Made by a program: the position numbers and the translations under genes
Part shown: positions 7,272 to 14,953 of the stretch, in pieces
Position numbering within the stretch: position 1 is the first letter of the stretch
Layout of the letters: each line of letters begins with the position of its first letter
NCBI GenBank assembly: GCA_964461135.1
Contig: CAYWTB010000079.1
Coordinates: 1 to 21,573, forward strand
Source: RQOF01 sp964461135
GTDB taxonomy: Bacteria > Calditrichota > Calditrichia > RBG-13-44-9
Reading direction: 5' to 3'
Length of the DNA stretch: 21,573 nt
The notes under the pieces: model-generated
What the model was told of the DNA's origin: nothing
Seen by the model: the letters and a program-made list of their open reading frames with translations, nothing else
The model's database searches: none

Positions 7272-7736
7272 ATGAGTCATACCCATACCCGGATTTATAT
7301 CCACATCGTTATCGCTGTAAAGCCCCGCCTGGAAGATTTTAAATCTGAGAAGAGAGACGAATTACAAAAATTCATGACAGAAATTCTCCGTAAAAAGGGG
7401 CATAATATTCTGGCCATCCGTTGCCTGCCGGATCATTCACATCTATTAACGGAAATTCAACCGGAAATCACCCTGGATGGGCTGGTACGGGAGATTAAAA
7501 ACAGTTCCACGCGGTTTATTAATCGGAAAAAATGGTTCCCGGTTAAATTTCAATGGCAACAGGGAGTTGGTCTGTTTTCCTGCAGTCATTCCCAGGTTCA
7601 GCTGGTAGCGGGATATATCCAAAACCAGGACAATTATCATCTAACAAAGCATTTTCGGGACGAGTATCGTGAAATACTAACAAAACTTAACATTCCGCCG
7701 GAAGAAAAACATTTGTTTGCACCGGTAAAGGGATAA
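7272..7736 (+). CDS. Y1 transposase, IS200-like/REP-associated (TnpA family)
   Basis: A 154-residue single-strand DNA transposase of the Y1 HUH family (Transposase_17 type). The pattern is complete: N-terminal THTRIYIHIVIAVKPR strand, HUH motif as PDHSHLL with His55 and His57, and catalytic Tyr115 in GYIQNQDNYHLTKHFRDEY, followed by the usual EYREILTKLNIPPEEKHLF tail. Length is normal and the frame is intact, so it may be active. GGGAGGA lies about 8 bases before the ATG. No TnpB/IscB partner is present, which fits IS200 or a domesticated REP-associated transposase rather than IS605. Hairpins lie at 7212-7228 and 7720-7790. Its neighbours are broken genes, consistent with local rearrangement. 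Confidence 0.9.
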   Translation: MSHTHTRIYIHIVIAVKPRLEDFKSEKRDELQKFMTEILRKKGHNILAIRCLPDHSHLLTEIQPEITLDGLVREIKNSSTRFINRKKWFPVKFQWQQGVGLFSCSHSQVQLVAGYIQNQDNYHLTKHFRDEYREILTKLNIPPEEKHLFAPVKG

Positions 7737-7790
7737 CAAAACCTGATACGGGGGCATTCCATTGAATATCCCTGTATGATATTTCCGGTG
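7720..7790. repeat. Inverted repeats at the transposase 3' end
   Basis: CACCGG (7720-7725) and AGGGAT (7729-7734), overlapping the transposase stop codon, pair with ATCCCT (7768-7773) and CCGGTG (7785-7790). A smaller nested stem pairs atacgggg (7747-7754) with ccctgtat (7770-7777). This is a candidate right-end structure of the IS200-like element, or a bidirectional 3' stem between the convergent transposase and HAD genes. Confidence 0.4.
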
Positions 7791-7906
7791 AACGGAAAAA
7801 TATTTTAAGATAACTACCGTTCTCAGTAGTGCGGCCGGTAAAAAGGTAATGTTTGGTTCCTGGGATTATTTTAAAGTTATGGAAAAAAGCGACGCCCACC
7901 GCAAAT

Positions 7907-8599
7907 TCAGGACAACAAAAGCCGGATAATTTTGGGGGAATCGCTCAAATCCGGCAGCAGGGTGCCGGGTTTATATTTCAGGAGATCCTGCTCCCGGGTG
8001 TGGCCGCTGGCCACTGCCAGAGACCGCAAGCGGTTGGCATGGGCGCATCGGATATCATTTATACTGTCTCCGATAATCCAGGTATCGTGTCGTTCAAAAA
8101 AATGACCGAAATGTTTCTCTGCCCTGCGAATAGCAATGGGTGGTAAATCTTCCCGGTTGAGTGCATCGTCGCCAAAAGCACCCACCGGAAAATGGTCGTA
8201 TAAATGCTGCGCAGCCAGTTTCAGACGGGCCCCCTCTCGGACATTACCTGTCAGCAGCCCAAGCGCAAACCGGTCATCCTCGGAAAGAGCTTGCAACAGT
8301 TGCAACACACCGGGAAGAATGGTAACAACTCCATCCTTCACAATCTCAATTTTCAATTTCTTCAGATAAACTTCCATTACCCGGTTAGTCATTTCACTGA
8401 TGTCAGAAGCGGAAATCCCGCAACGGTTCAGCAAAGTCATCACGATATTGCGGTCGGTATTTCCCACAAAATCTGCCATGGTCCAGCTGATGGGTATACC
8501 TGCGGCTTCAGAAACAGATCCCGCCATCAGTTTCGCTGCGACACCACCGGTGAGAATAAGCGTTCCATCAATATCAAAAAGTAGAAGTTTCTTTTTCAT
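7907..8599 (-). CDS. HAD-superfamily phosphatase, phosphoglycolate-phosphatase-like
   Basis: A 230-residue cytoplasmic phosphohydrolase. Motif I is LLFDIDGTL, with Asp9 as nucleophile and Asp11 as general acid/base. A helical cap domain follows at about 18-90. Motif II is LLTGN with Thr117. Motif IV is IIGDSINDIRCAHA with Asp178 and Asp182. The order and size match HAD subfamily I (Gph/PgmB-like) enzymes. The substrate is open: phosphoglycolate, a sugar phosphate or a nucleotide are all possible. It starts 34 bp after the stop of era on the same strand, so it is probably the last gene of that transcript. Convergent with the transposase; no T-tailed terminator was seen between them. Confidence 0.88.
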   Translation of the reverse strand: MKKKLLLFDIDGTLILTGGVAAKLMAGSVSEAAGIPISWTMADFVGNTDRNIVMTLLNRCGISASDISEMTNRVMEVYLKKLKIEIVKDGVVTILPGVLQLLQALSEDDRFALGLLTGNVREGARLKLAAQHLYDHFPVGAFGDDALNREDLPPIAIRRAEKHFGHFFERHDTWIIGDSINDIRCAHANRLRSLAVASGHTREQDLLKYKPGTLLPDLSDSPKIIRLLLS

Positions 8600-8633
8600 A
8601 AATTCTTACCTGCAGATTTCAAAGAATGAATTG

Positions 8634-9524
8634 CTAAAAACCCAGATTTTTCAGAGTGGATAATTTTTTCCGCCAGTTCTGTAACACTTTTACGTACAGT
8701 TCTAAATACACAGGCCGCTCCAGGAATGTTTCAATATCTTCTCTGGCATGCTGTCCTACCTGCTTCAATGCCCGTCCACCTTTGCCGATCAAAATTCCTT
8801 TCTGGGAATTATGATCCACATAGATTACCGCCCGGATAAGATCCTTGCGACCGGGATTTTCAGAGAACTCCTCGATTTCCACGTGGCAGGCATAGGGGAT
8901 CTCTTTACTGTAGAGCTGGAAAATTTTCTCACGGATAATTTCAGCGACGAAAAATCTTTCGTTCTGATCGGACACAAAATCCAGCGGATAATAGGGTGGA
9001 TGAGCCGGCAGATGTTGAATTATTTCCTTCAGAAGCCGGTCCAGCCCCTCATTATGCAGAGCTGATACAGGAATGATGGCAGCAAAAGAAAAGCATTTTT
9101 TATACAGATCCATCAGCGGCAGGAGTTCAGCTTTTTCCACCAGATCCATTTTATTTATTACCAGAATAACCGGTTTCCCGGTAAGCTTTCCGGAGTGAAA
9201 AACTTCCGGTAACTCAGGATTTTTATCATTTGGTTCCACCAGCAGGCAGATAATATCCGCATCTCCCATCGCTTTATCCACATACTGCATTAAAATTTTT
9301 TGCAGATCGTATGCAGGACTGATGATTCCGGGGGTATCGGTAAAAACAACCTGGTAATTGTCTCCATTCAGAATACCCAGAATTTTTCTGCGGGTGGTCT
9401 GTGGTTTGGGTGTAACTATGGAAAGTTTAAAATCGAGCAATCCGTTAAGGATTGTTGATTTACCCACATTAGGTTTTCCCACCAGAGCTACATAACCTGT
9501 CTTAAAATGATCATTATTATCCAT
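8634..9524 (-). CDS. era: GTPase Era
   Basis: Essential ribosome-assembly GTPase that binds the 3' end of 16S rRNA. It has 296 aa. The GTPase motifs are all present: G1 GKPNVGKS (16-23), G3 DTPG (63-66), G4 NKMD (124-127) and G5 SAL (154-156), with PQTTRR (41-46) as the switch I region. The C-terminal KH domain carries QKGILIGKGGRALKQVG, with the GKGG loop at 247-250. The ATG at 9524 is preferred: GGGAGA lies about 9 bases upstream and the protein then starts at the usual Era position. The frame is open to 9623, but that would add a 33-residue low-complexity Ser/Thr/Pro leader. It lies 102 bp after the cyclase gene, with a hairpin between them, and 34 bp before the HAD gene. Confidence 0.95.
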   Translation of the reverse strand: MDNNDHFKTGYVALVGKPNVGKSTILNGLLDFKLSIVTPKPQTTRRKILGILNGDNYQVVFTDTPGIISPAYDLQKILMQYVDKAMGDADIICLLVEPNDKNPELPEVFHSGKLTGKPVILVINKMDLVEKAELLPLMDLYKKCFSFAAIIPVSALHNEGLDRLLKEIIQHLPAHPPYYPLDFVSDQNERFFVAEIIREKIFQLYSKEIPYACHVEIEEFSENPGRKDLIRAVIYVDHNSQKGILIGKGGRALKQVGQHAREDIETFLERPVYLELYVKVLQNWRKKLSTLKNLGF

Positions 9525-9596
9525 ATCCGTTCTCCCGGAGGGAAATTTAGATGATGGGTGGGCAGTAAGCAAGGGTGAAGTACTGCTGGAGGTTAT

Positions 9597-9618
9597 CTCC
9601 CCGGACGTATTTGGGGAG
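9597..9618 (-). promoter_or_regulatory. Hairpin between cyclase and era genes
   Basis: CTCCCC (9597-9602) pairs with GGGGAG (9613-9618) around a 10-base loop, 8 bp past the cyclase stop. There is no U-run, so it may be an attenuator, an mRNA-processing site or chance rather than a full terminator. Confidence 0.3.
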
Positions 9619-9626
9619 CGCATCTT

Positions 9627-11741
9627 TTATTTGGAATGCATGGTGTAGACGCCGTCCCAGTCCTCCGCGGGGGCCTCGCTGGCAAATTCATGAACCCGCC
9701 GCAAATATTCCCTGGAAGGCCCATCCTGCGGCAAAACCTGCAGGCAAAACTGGAAACAGTCTTCCGATTTTTTCCAGTCCCTGAGATGATAATAACGGAT
9801 GCCATTTACAAACACCGGAAGCATGGTACGCAAGCTGTCGGATATCTGTTGATCCCGACGACCGATCACTTCCAGCACCCGCACTGGCTTCTGGCGCCCC
9901 CTAACCCGGATAAGATCCAGTGGTCGCGAAATGATATAATCTTTCACCATTTTATAGGTATCTTCGCTGATCATGATTTGAGTACGGTACATCTTATTGG
10001 CACCTTCCAGCCGGGAGGCCAGGTTCACCGCATCTCCCATAACGGTATAGTCAAAAACGTTTTTGGATCCCATGTTGCCGACAATCATATGACCGCTGTT
10101 AATACCAATCCGGCAGGACAATTCAGATACTACATCTTTGTACTTGGACAAATTGAGCTTTTTCAGCTTTTGCTGCATTTCTATTGCGGCAAAACAGGCT
10201 TTAACGGCATGGTCCTCAAAAAAGACCGGTGCCCCGAATTCCGCCATGAGGGCATCACCTTCGTATTTATCAATAATGCCATCGTACCGGAAAACGATAT
10301 CGGTCATTTCGGTAAGATAAAGGTTGATGAGGTTCACCAGATCAGTCGGTTTCAGTTTTTCTGAAACCGAGGTAAAATCGGCCAGATCCATAAACAATAC
10401 GGTCAGAAAACGCTCTTCTCCTCCCAGCGTCAGCTTTTCCGGATGGGCCAGCAGTTCCTTAACGACCTTCTGAGGCACAAAACGTTCGAAGGCCCCGATT
10501 ATCATTTTCTTTTCCCGCTGGGTGGCAACATATTCATGCAGGGTACTGCCCACAAAACCGAGCGCAATTCCCAGAGTGGGGGTCACCATGGGCATAATAA
10601 ACCGGTACTGAGCGAAGATAAAAAACTGGCCGAGGTTATACAGCAAGAGAATCCCGATGGTCAGCAGGATTGCCCATACAGTTGAAAAGCGCATGACAAA
10701 GACATAAACCGCAACAATCAAGATCAGAACAAGAATCAAAGAATATCCATGGGGAAGTTCGGAAAAATATCCGCGGTTCAGAATAGTCCCGATGGCATTG
10801 GCATGAATTTCCACTCCGGGCATTTCAGCCTTGCGGTAATTTCCCTGGCGATCCTGAAATTCAAAAAAGGGTGCCGGGAAATTATCATGCAATTCCGAAA
10901 CAGTGGAGCCTATTAGCACAATTTTGTCTTTGAAAACCTCATCCGGCAACAATGAGGAAGAGAAATAATCAAGATCATATTCTTCCTTAAGCGTAAAGGT
11001 GGAATCATCAATAACGGTATCAAATGAATAACGGGGAAAGGTACCGACCGGTCCGGTAAAATTAATCCGCATCAGACCTTCCGGAGAAAGGGGTATAGAA
11101 AGATTTGCCAATTTTATCCGTTTTCCGGTGACTTTAATTGACTGGTCATCCGGAATCTCAAAATATTTTTTAAGGACCTGCAGCCCAAAGGAGGGAAGCA
11201 GTTGCTCCCGGTATTTCTGTGCCACAAAATATTGCCTGTAAATACCGTCAGGATCTGACTGAACGGCGGTAATACCCCAGCTGCTGTCAGCAGACAGCAG
11301 AGAAGAAATTGGTTTTACCAGCATGGGATAGGAGCGGTACTGACCGGTATCTTCAACCTTTCCCGCCAGGACTACCCGGCCTGAATTTTTTAGGGATTGT
11401 GCCAGCTTCTTATCGCTTTCCGGATTCTGAACATCCGGTTTGTCCAGAATTACATCCAGTCCGATCACTTTCGCACCCGCCCGCGTGAGGTTGTCAATCA
11501 CGTGAGCATAATAATAGCGCGGCCAGGGCCAGCGATCCGGCAGCGACTCCCAGGACTGATCGTCAATAGTCACCAGCACAATGGGGGAATCAGAAACCGG
11601 AAGCGGTCCGCGCCAGTGAAAACGCCAGTCAATAGTCTTTAATTCCAGCGCCCGAAGTGCTGGAATAACCTGAATGGTAAGTGTGAGGAGAAAGGTAAAT
11701 ACAATAATTCCAGCAATAGTTGCCAAGGAATATTTTTTCAT
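9627..11741 (-). CDS. CHASE2-domain class III adenylate/guanylate cyclase
   Basis: A 704-residue inner-membrane sensor cyclase. TM1 lies at about 9-27 and a periplasmic CHASE2 domain at about 30-330. It carries the typical IDWRF start, VGLDV-like IGLDVILD (93-100), KIVLIGST (273-280) and MPGVEIHANAIGTIL (307-321). Three TM helices follow at about 332-350, 354-374 and 381-400. The catalytic domain (443-627) keeps the metal-binding Asp452 (FMDLADFT) and Asp496 (DKYEGD), Lys492 for purine choice, Thr566 (DYTVMGD), and Asn573 and Arg577 (NLASRLE). Lys plus Thr fits class IIIb and favours ATP, so cAMP is the likely product. A TPR-like helical tail covers about 640-690. No clear ribosome-binding site precedes the ATG. 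The barrel gene ends 41 bp upstream on the same strand. Confidence 0.95.
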   Translation of the reverse strand: MKKYSLATIAGIIVFTFLLTLTIQVIPALRALELKTIDWRFHWRGPLPVSDSPIVLVTIDDQSWESLPDRWPWPRYYYAHVIDNLTRAGAKVIGLDVILDKPDVQNPESDKKLAQSLKNSGRVVLAGKVEDTGQYRSYPMLVKPISSLLSADSSWGITAVQSDPDGIYRQYFVAQKYREQLLPSFGLQVLKKYFEIPDDQSIKVTGKRIKLANLSIPLSPEGLMRINFTGPVGTFPRYSFDTVIDDSTFTLKEEYDLDYFSSSLLPDEVFKDKIVLIGSTVSELHDNFPAPFFEFQDRQGNYRKAEMPGVEIHANAIGTILNRGYFSELPHGYSLILVLILIVAVYVFVMRFSTVWAILLTIGILLLYNLGQFFIFAQYRFIMPMVTPTLGIALGFVGSTLHEYVATQREKKMIIGAFERFVPQKVVKELLAHPEKLTLGGEERFLTVLFMDLADFTSVSEKLKPTDLVNLINLYLTEMTDIVFRYDGIIDKYEGDALMAEFGAPVFFEDHAVKACFAAIEMQQKLKKLNLSKYKDVVSELSCRIGINSGHMIVGNMGSKNVFDYTVMGDAVNLASRLEGANKMYRTQIMISEDTYKMVKDYIISRPLDLIRVRGRQKPVRVLEVIGRRDQQISDSLRTMLPVFVNGIRYYHLRDWKKSEDCFQFCLQVLPQDGPSREYLRRVHEFASEAPAEDWDGVYTMHSK

Positions 11742-11782
11742 AATTCGATTTTAATAATACAAATTAAACCATAAAATTTATA

Positions 11783-14170
11783 TCAGAAATTGATATCATA
11801 CCTCAGGGTATAAATAAAATCCTGGTAGCTGCGATCTCCGGAGTAGGTGAGGAAATCGGTAACGAAACTGAAACTGCCATAACGCTTTAAGACATAATTG
11901 ATCCGGAAAGAATAATAATTGCGTTTATAATTTAGATCTCCCAGGGTGGTTGATGTATAGCTGGATTTTACATTACCGAAACGTAAATTCGCCTGAAGGA
12001 ATAAATTATCTTCAGCAAAAACATTGGTAAAACGGTAGTTTCCTCCGATTCCAAAAGTAGTCAGGTCCAGTTTACTTCCCTGGGCAGGATCATTGGGCCC
12101 GGTTTCGGTATTCTGAATGATGACTTCTAGCAGTGTCTGCAAGGGCATGCTAAACTGCGTCCGGAGGTTTACATTATAATAATCGGTATTACTTTCGGCA
12201 TAGGTAAATATATCATCACGGCGGTAACTGGTCAAATCAAAGCCGATCCGGCTGTTGGTATTCATCAGCATAAAGCGATAGCCGGTAGATAAATTGATAG
12301 AGGTTGTCTGGTTATCTTCCGGGCGGTTGAGAATGGAACCGATGGAATCTGCGGGAACATCACTAGCGCGGGAATAATTATTATATCCAATACTGATTTC
12401 CGGAATATTGCCTACCGGGAAATAGGAAATTGTCGCATAGAAATTTCGGCTGGTGGTGGTATGCATTTTAACATTCTGCAGGTTATTATGGAAATTCCTG
12501 TATCCCAGGGTAAGAAAAACCTGATTTTTTATCAGGTTAATATTATCAACAATATGGAAACCGCGGTTGTCGCGAAGCAGATAAGGCTGGCCCAGGCTGT
12601 AAAAATCCTCATCCACCGATTCATAGATCAAACTGAGATTATTGTTATAATAACGGAGTAATATCCGTCCCTGATAAGCCAGTCCCGGCCGCACAATCAG
12701 ATATTGATTGACCGTAACAAATTTTCTGGCCCAGTCATAAGCAGTTTTATTCAAATCACCATCAAACACCTGGTTGAGCGTATCGAAGGGGATATCCCCG
12801 CCGGCGATATTCCGGTTGTAAAGGCTGGCGTTGACATTAACATCAATAATGATTCTGCGGTTATCCAGTCCCACAAAAAGATCGGTACCCAGGGCGGCAT
12901 TTTCCTGAGGATTTATTCCGATATCGATGCTATTAACGTCATCCTTGCCTCTCAGGTAGGTAAATCCCAGCTGAAATTTTTCACCCGATCCGAAGCTGGG
13001 CCGGACAGTGGTGATATTTCGTTGGTAGGTGCCGTAAATATTAGTCGTATCAGTGCCACTGACGAATTGCCTCCCGTTTACTCCCCGGTTGGTTTTGCCG
13101 GTGGCTACGTCCAGGTTGAAGGATTTCAGGTACAGTCGGGCGTAAACTCCCCGCAGAAAAATATTCTGCATAATCATGGGATTTAATTTAGGATAAGAAT
13201 CTCCTGCCTCCACACTGGTATACCTACCGTTAAGGAAATTATATCTCACAAATCCTGAATAGCGGTTAACCGGTTGGCGGTCCGCGGCTTCCTGATTGCT
13301 CATATAGACCCGTCCGCCCATATTCCAGCGGTTATAATTGGCACGCAGCTGAAATCCGCTCTGGTTGTATGGCACATAAGAAGTGCCGGAGATGGTATTC
13401 CCCAGATTTTCCTGGCGGGATTCCGCAAAAAAGCGTCCCGACACCACCCAGCGGTCAGTCGCCTCCACTTCACCGCGGCTGGAGATGCTGGTAAAACGCC
13501 ACTCGCGACTGGCCACCAGATTCCCTTCGGAATCATACAATTCCAGCCGTATCTGGTGGCGCCCCGGAGGTACGGTACGAGGTGCAAAAGTAACAAAATC
13601 TCCATACTTCTGGAGATACTGAGATACATCCCAGGTATCCAGATACATTTTAGTCTTTTCCGGATCAACCATGGAGCTGATACCGGCAAATGAAGCGGTA
13701 ATGACCAGATCCGAACTGAACAGCTGTTCATCCGGTTCCGGGCTGATGATGACAATCTGGTCTCCATAGTTACGCAATGGTTGAACCGCGGTTCTCAGAA
13801 CTCTCTCTTCCGGGGCATTCGCCGGATAGGTTTCCGTCCGGTTATCCAGATAAGCAATGGCAAAAAAGTATTCAACCATTTCCCCGTCAGAATCAGCAAC
13901 GTCCAGCGAGGCATAATAGCTGAATCCTTCATTTTCCATGGGATGCAAATGAAACCGGGTCTCTCCTGACCAGCGATACCAGACCTGCACTTCCCGGATG
14001 GGAACAGACGTAAAATTGGAAATAGAAATTTCAAGGGGGAGGACACTGTTATTATTTTTGAGGATTTTTACCGGTATATACTGAATCTCCACTCCCTCCC
14101 TGGCTGAGGCAGTGGTTAATCCCAGGGCGAAGATGATTGCATATACAAACAGCAGTTTTCGTTTTTTCAT
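11783..14170 (-). CDS. Large outer-membrane beta-barrel with periplasmic beta-sandwich domains
   Basis: A 795-residue exported protein with a signal peptide at about 1-23 (ends TTASA). Residues 25-105 look like an Ig/Fn3-type domain (EVQVWYRWSGETRF, then MVEYFFAIAYLDNRTE). A second beta domain (about 135-230) contains PPGRHQIRLELYDSEGN. From about 245 to the end, short alternating amphipathic strands with Tyr/Phe/Asn-rich turns continue, and the chain closes with YTLRYDINF, a C-terminal Phe barrel signal. No TonB box or plug domain is visible, so it is not a normal FecA-type receptor. GGGGA lies before the ATG. It sits between the FecR and CHASE2-cyclase genes, which suggests an outer-membrane sensor or assembly role in that system. 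No named family is recognised. Confidence 0.75.
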   Translation of the reverse strand: MKKRKLLFVYAIIFALGLTTASAREGVEIQYIPVKILKNNNSVLPLEISISNFTSVPIREVQVWYRWSGETRFHLHPMENEGFSYYASLDVADSDGEMVEYFFAIAYLDNRTETYPANAPEERVLRTAVQPLRNYGDQIVIISPEPDEQLFSSDLVITASFAGISSMVDPEKTKMYLDTWDVSQYLQKYGDFVTFAPRTVPPGRHQIRLELYDSEGNLVASREWRFTSISSRGEVEATDRWVVSGRFFAESRQENLGNTISGTSYVPYNQSGFQLRANYNRWNMGGRVYMSNQEAADRQPVNRYSGFVRYNFLNGRYTSVEAGDSYPKLNPMIMQNIFLRGVYARLYLKSFNLDVATGKTNRGVNGRQFVSGTDTTNIYGTYQRNITTVRPSFGSGEKFQLGFTYLRGKDDVNSIDIGINPQENAALGTDLFVGLDNRRIIIDVNVNASLYNRNIAGGDIPFDTLNQVFDGDLNKTAYDWARKFVTVNQYLIVRPGLAYQGRILLRYYNNNLSLIYESVDEDFYSLGQPYLLRDNRGFHIVDNINLIKNQVFLTLGYRNFHNNLQNVKMHTTTSRNFYATISYFPVGNIPEISIGYNNYSRASDVPADSIGSILNRPEDNQTTSINLSTGYRFMLMNTNSRIGFDLTSYRRDDIFTYAESNTDYYNVNLRTQFSMPLQTLLEVIIQNTETGPNDPAQGSKLDLTTFGIGGNYRFTNVFAEDNLFLQANLRFGNVKSSYTSTTLGDLNYKRNYYSFRINYVLKRYGSFSFVTDFLTYSGDRSYQDFIYTLRYDINF

Positions 14171-14257
14171 TGTTCATCCCCACTACATTTATTATAATTC
14201 TATCATGTTTTTAAGGTTGATTCAGGAAATGCGGTTTCTCGATGAATTACCAGCCGT

Positions 14258-14941
14258 TTATTTTTCCTGAACATCGAAAATCAGTTTTTTGGTGAGACCA
14301 TCCAAATTTTTAAATTCGATTTCCAGGGTTTGAAGCGCACCGACTGCTTCTTCCGCTGAAGGGATTTCGTCCGCATTGGTCAAACGGATTTCCGGGGTTT
14401 GATTGCTGGAAGTAAAAATGGCGGTCTGTCCCTTCTTTAAAAGAAACTTACCGGCATCATTCCCGCAATCCAAGAACCCGTCAAGACAGATATAGATAGT
14501 GCGGCCATCCAGAAACTGGAGGGTCCACCACTGGGTTCCTTTCACGGATGCAACGGAAGTAGGGGTGGTAATGGTAAACTTACCTTTGGGCTGGAATAAC
14601 TGCGCGAAAAAGCTACCAATTTCCACAATGACATTTTTATCGGTTTTATCTTCCTCACGCTTTCCTTCGATCATGCATGATGAATTTTCCTTGATCCGCA
14701 AGAGACTTTTATCATCAACAAATTTGATGGCACAGAAAGAGGCTTCTGCCGTTTTTATTTTATCACCATCATATAAGACCATTCCTTTGCGGCCATCACT
14801 TGGTTTTGTTTCATCCGTCCTGTAAACTTCTACCTGACCGGCCGATTTTATGATGATGGCAATAGGATCGGCAGCATATGTCAGTAACACCAGGAAAAGC
14901 AGAATCAAAACGGTGGGATAAAATTTTAGCTGTTCTCTCAT
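14258..14941 (-). CDS. Periplasmic FecR-domain protein
   Basis: A 227-residue exported protein with a signal peptide or N-terminal anchor at about 1-23 (LILLFLVLLTYAA). A FecR domain follows at about 28-155. Its hallmarks are SAGQVEVYR, then LYDGDKIKTAEASFCAIKF, DDKSLLRIKENSS, and FTITTPTSVASVKGTQWW. The remaining 70 residues are beta strands and a short helical tail. Classical FecR passes a signal from a TonB receptor to an ECF sigma factor; neither is present, and the N-terminus lacks a cytoplasmic sigma-binding stretch. It is therefore more likely a periplasmic partner of the CHASE2 cyclase, a pairing I know from other genomes. It starts 12 bp after the preceding gene, so the two are probably translationally coupled. 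Confidence 0.88.
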   Translation of the reverse strand: MREQLKFYPTVLILLFLVLLTYAADPIAIIIKSAGQVEVYRTDETKPSDGRKGMVLYDGDKIKTAEASFCAIKFVDDKSLLRIKENSSCMIEGKREEDKTDKNVIVEIGSFFAQLFQPKGKFTITTPTSVASVKGTQWWTLQFLDGRTIYICLDGFLDCGNDAGKFLLKKGQTAIFTSSNQTPEIRLTNADEIPSAEEAVGALQTLEIEFKNLDGLTKKLIFDVQEK

Positions 14942-14953
14942 GTGTACCCCGCA

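Noticed and set aside
9636..10364. 242-codon plus-strand frame
   Set aside because: Antisense to the cyclase catalytic domain; no start signals and no recognisable domain.
12704..13186. 160-codon plus-strand frame
   Set aside because: Antisense to the outer-membrane barrel gene; repetitive beta-strand coding makes such open shadows common.
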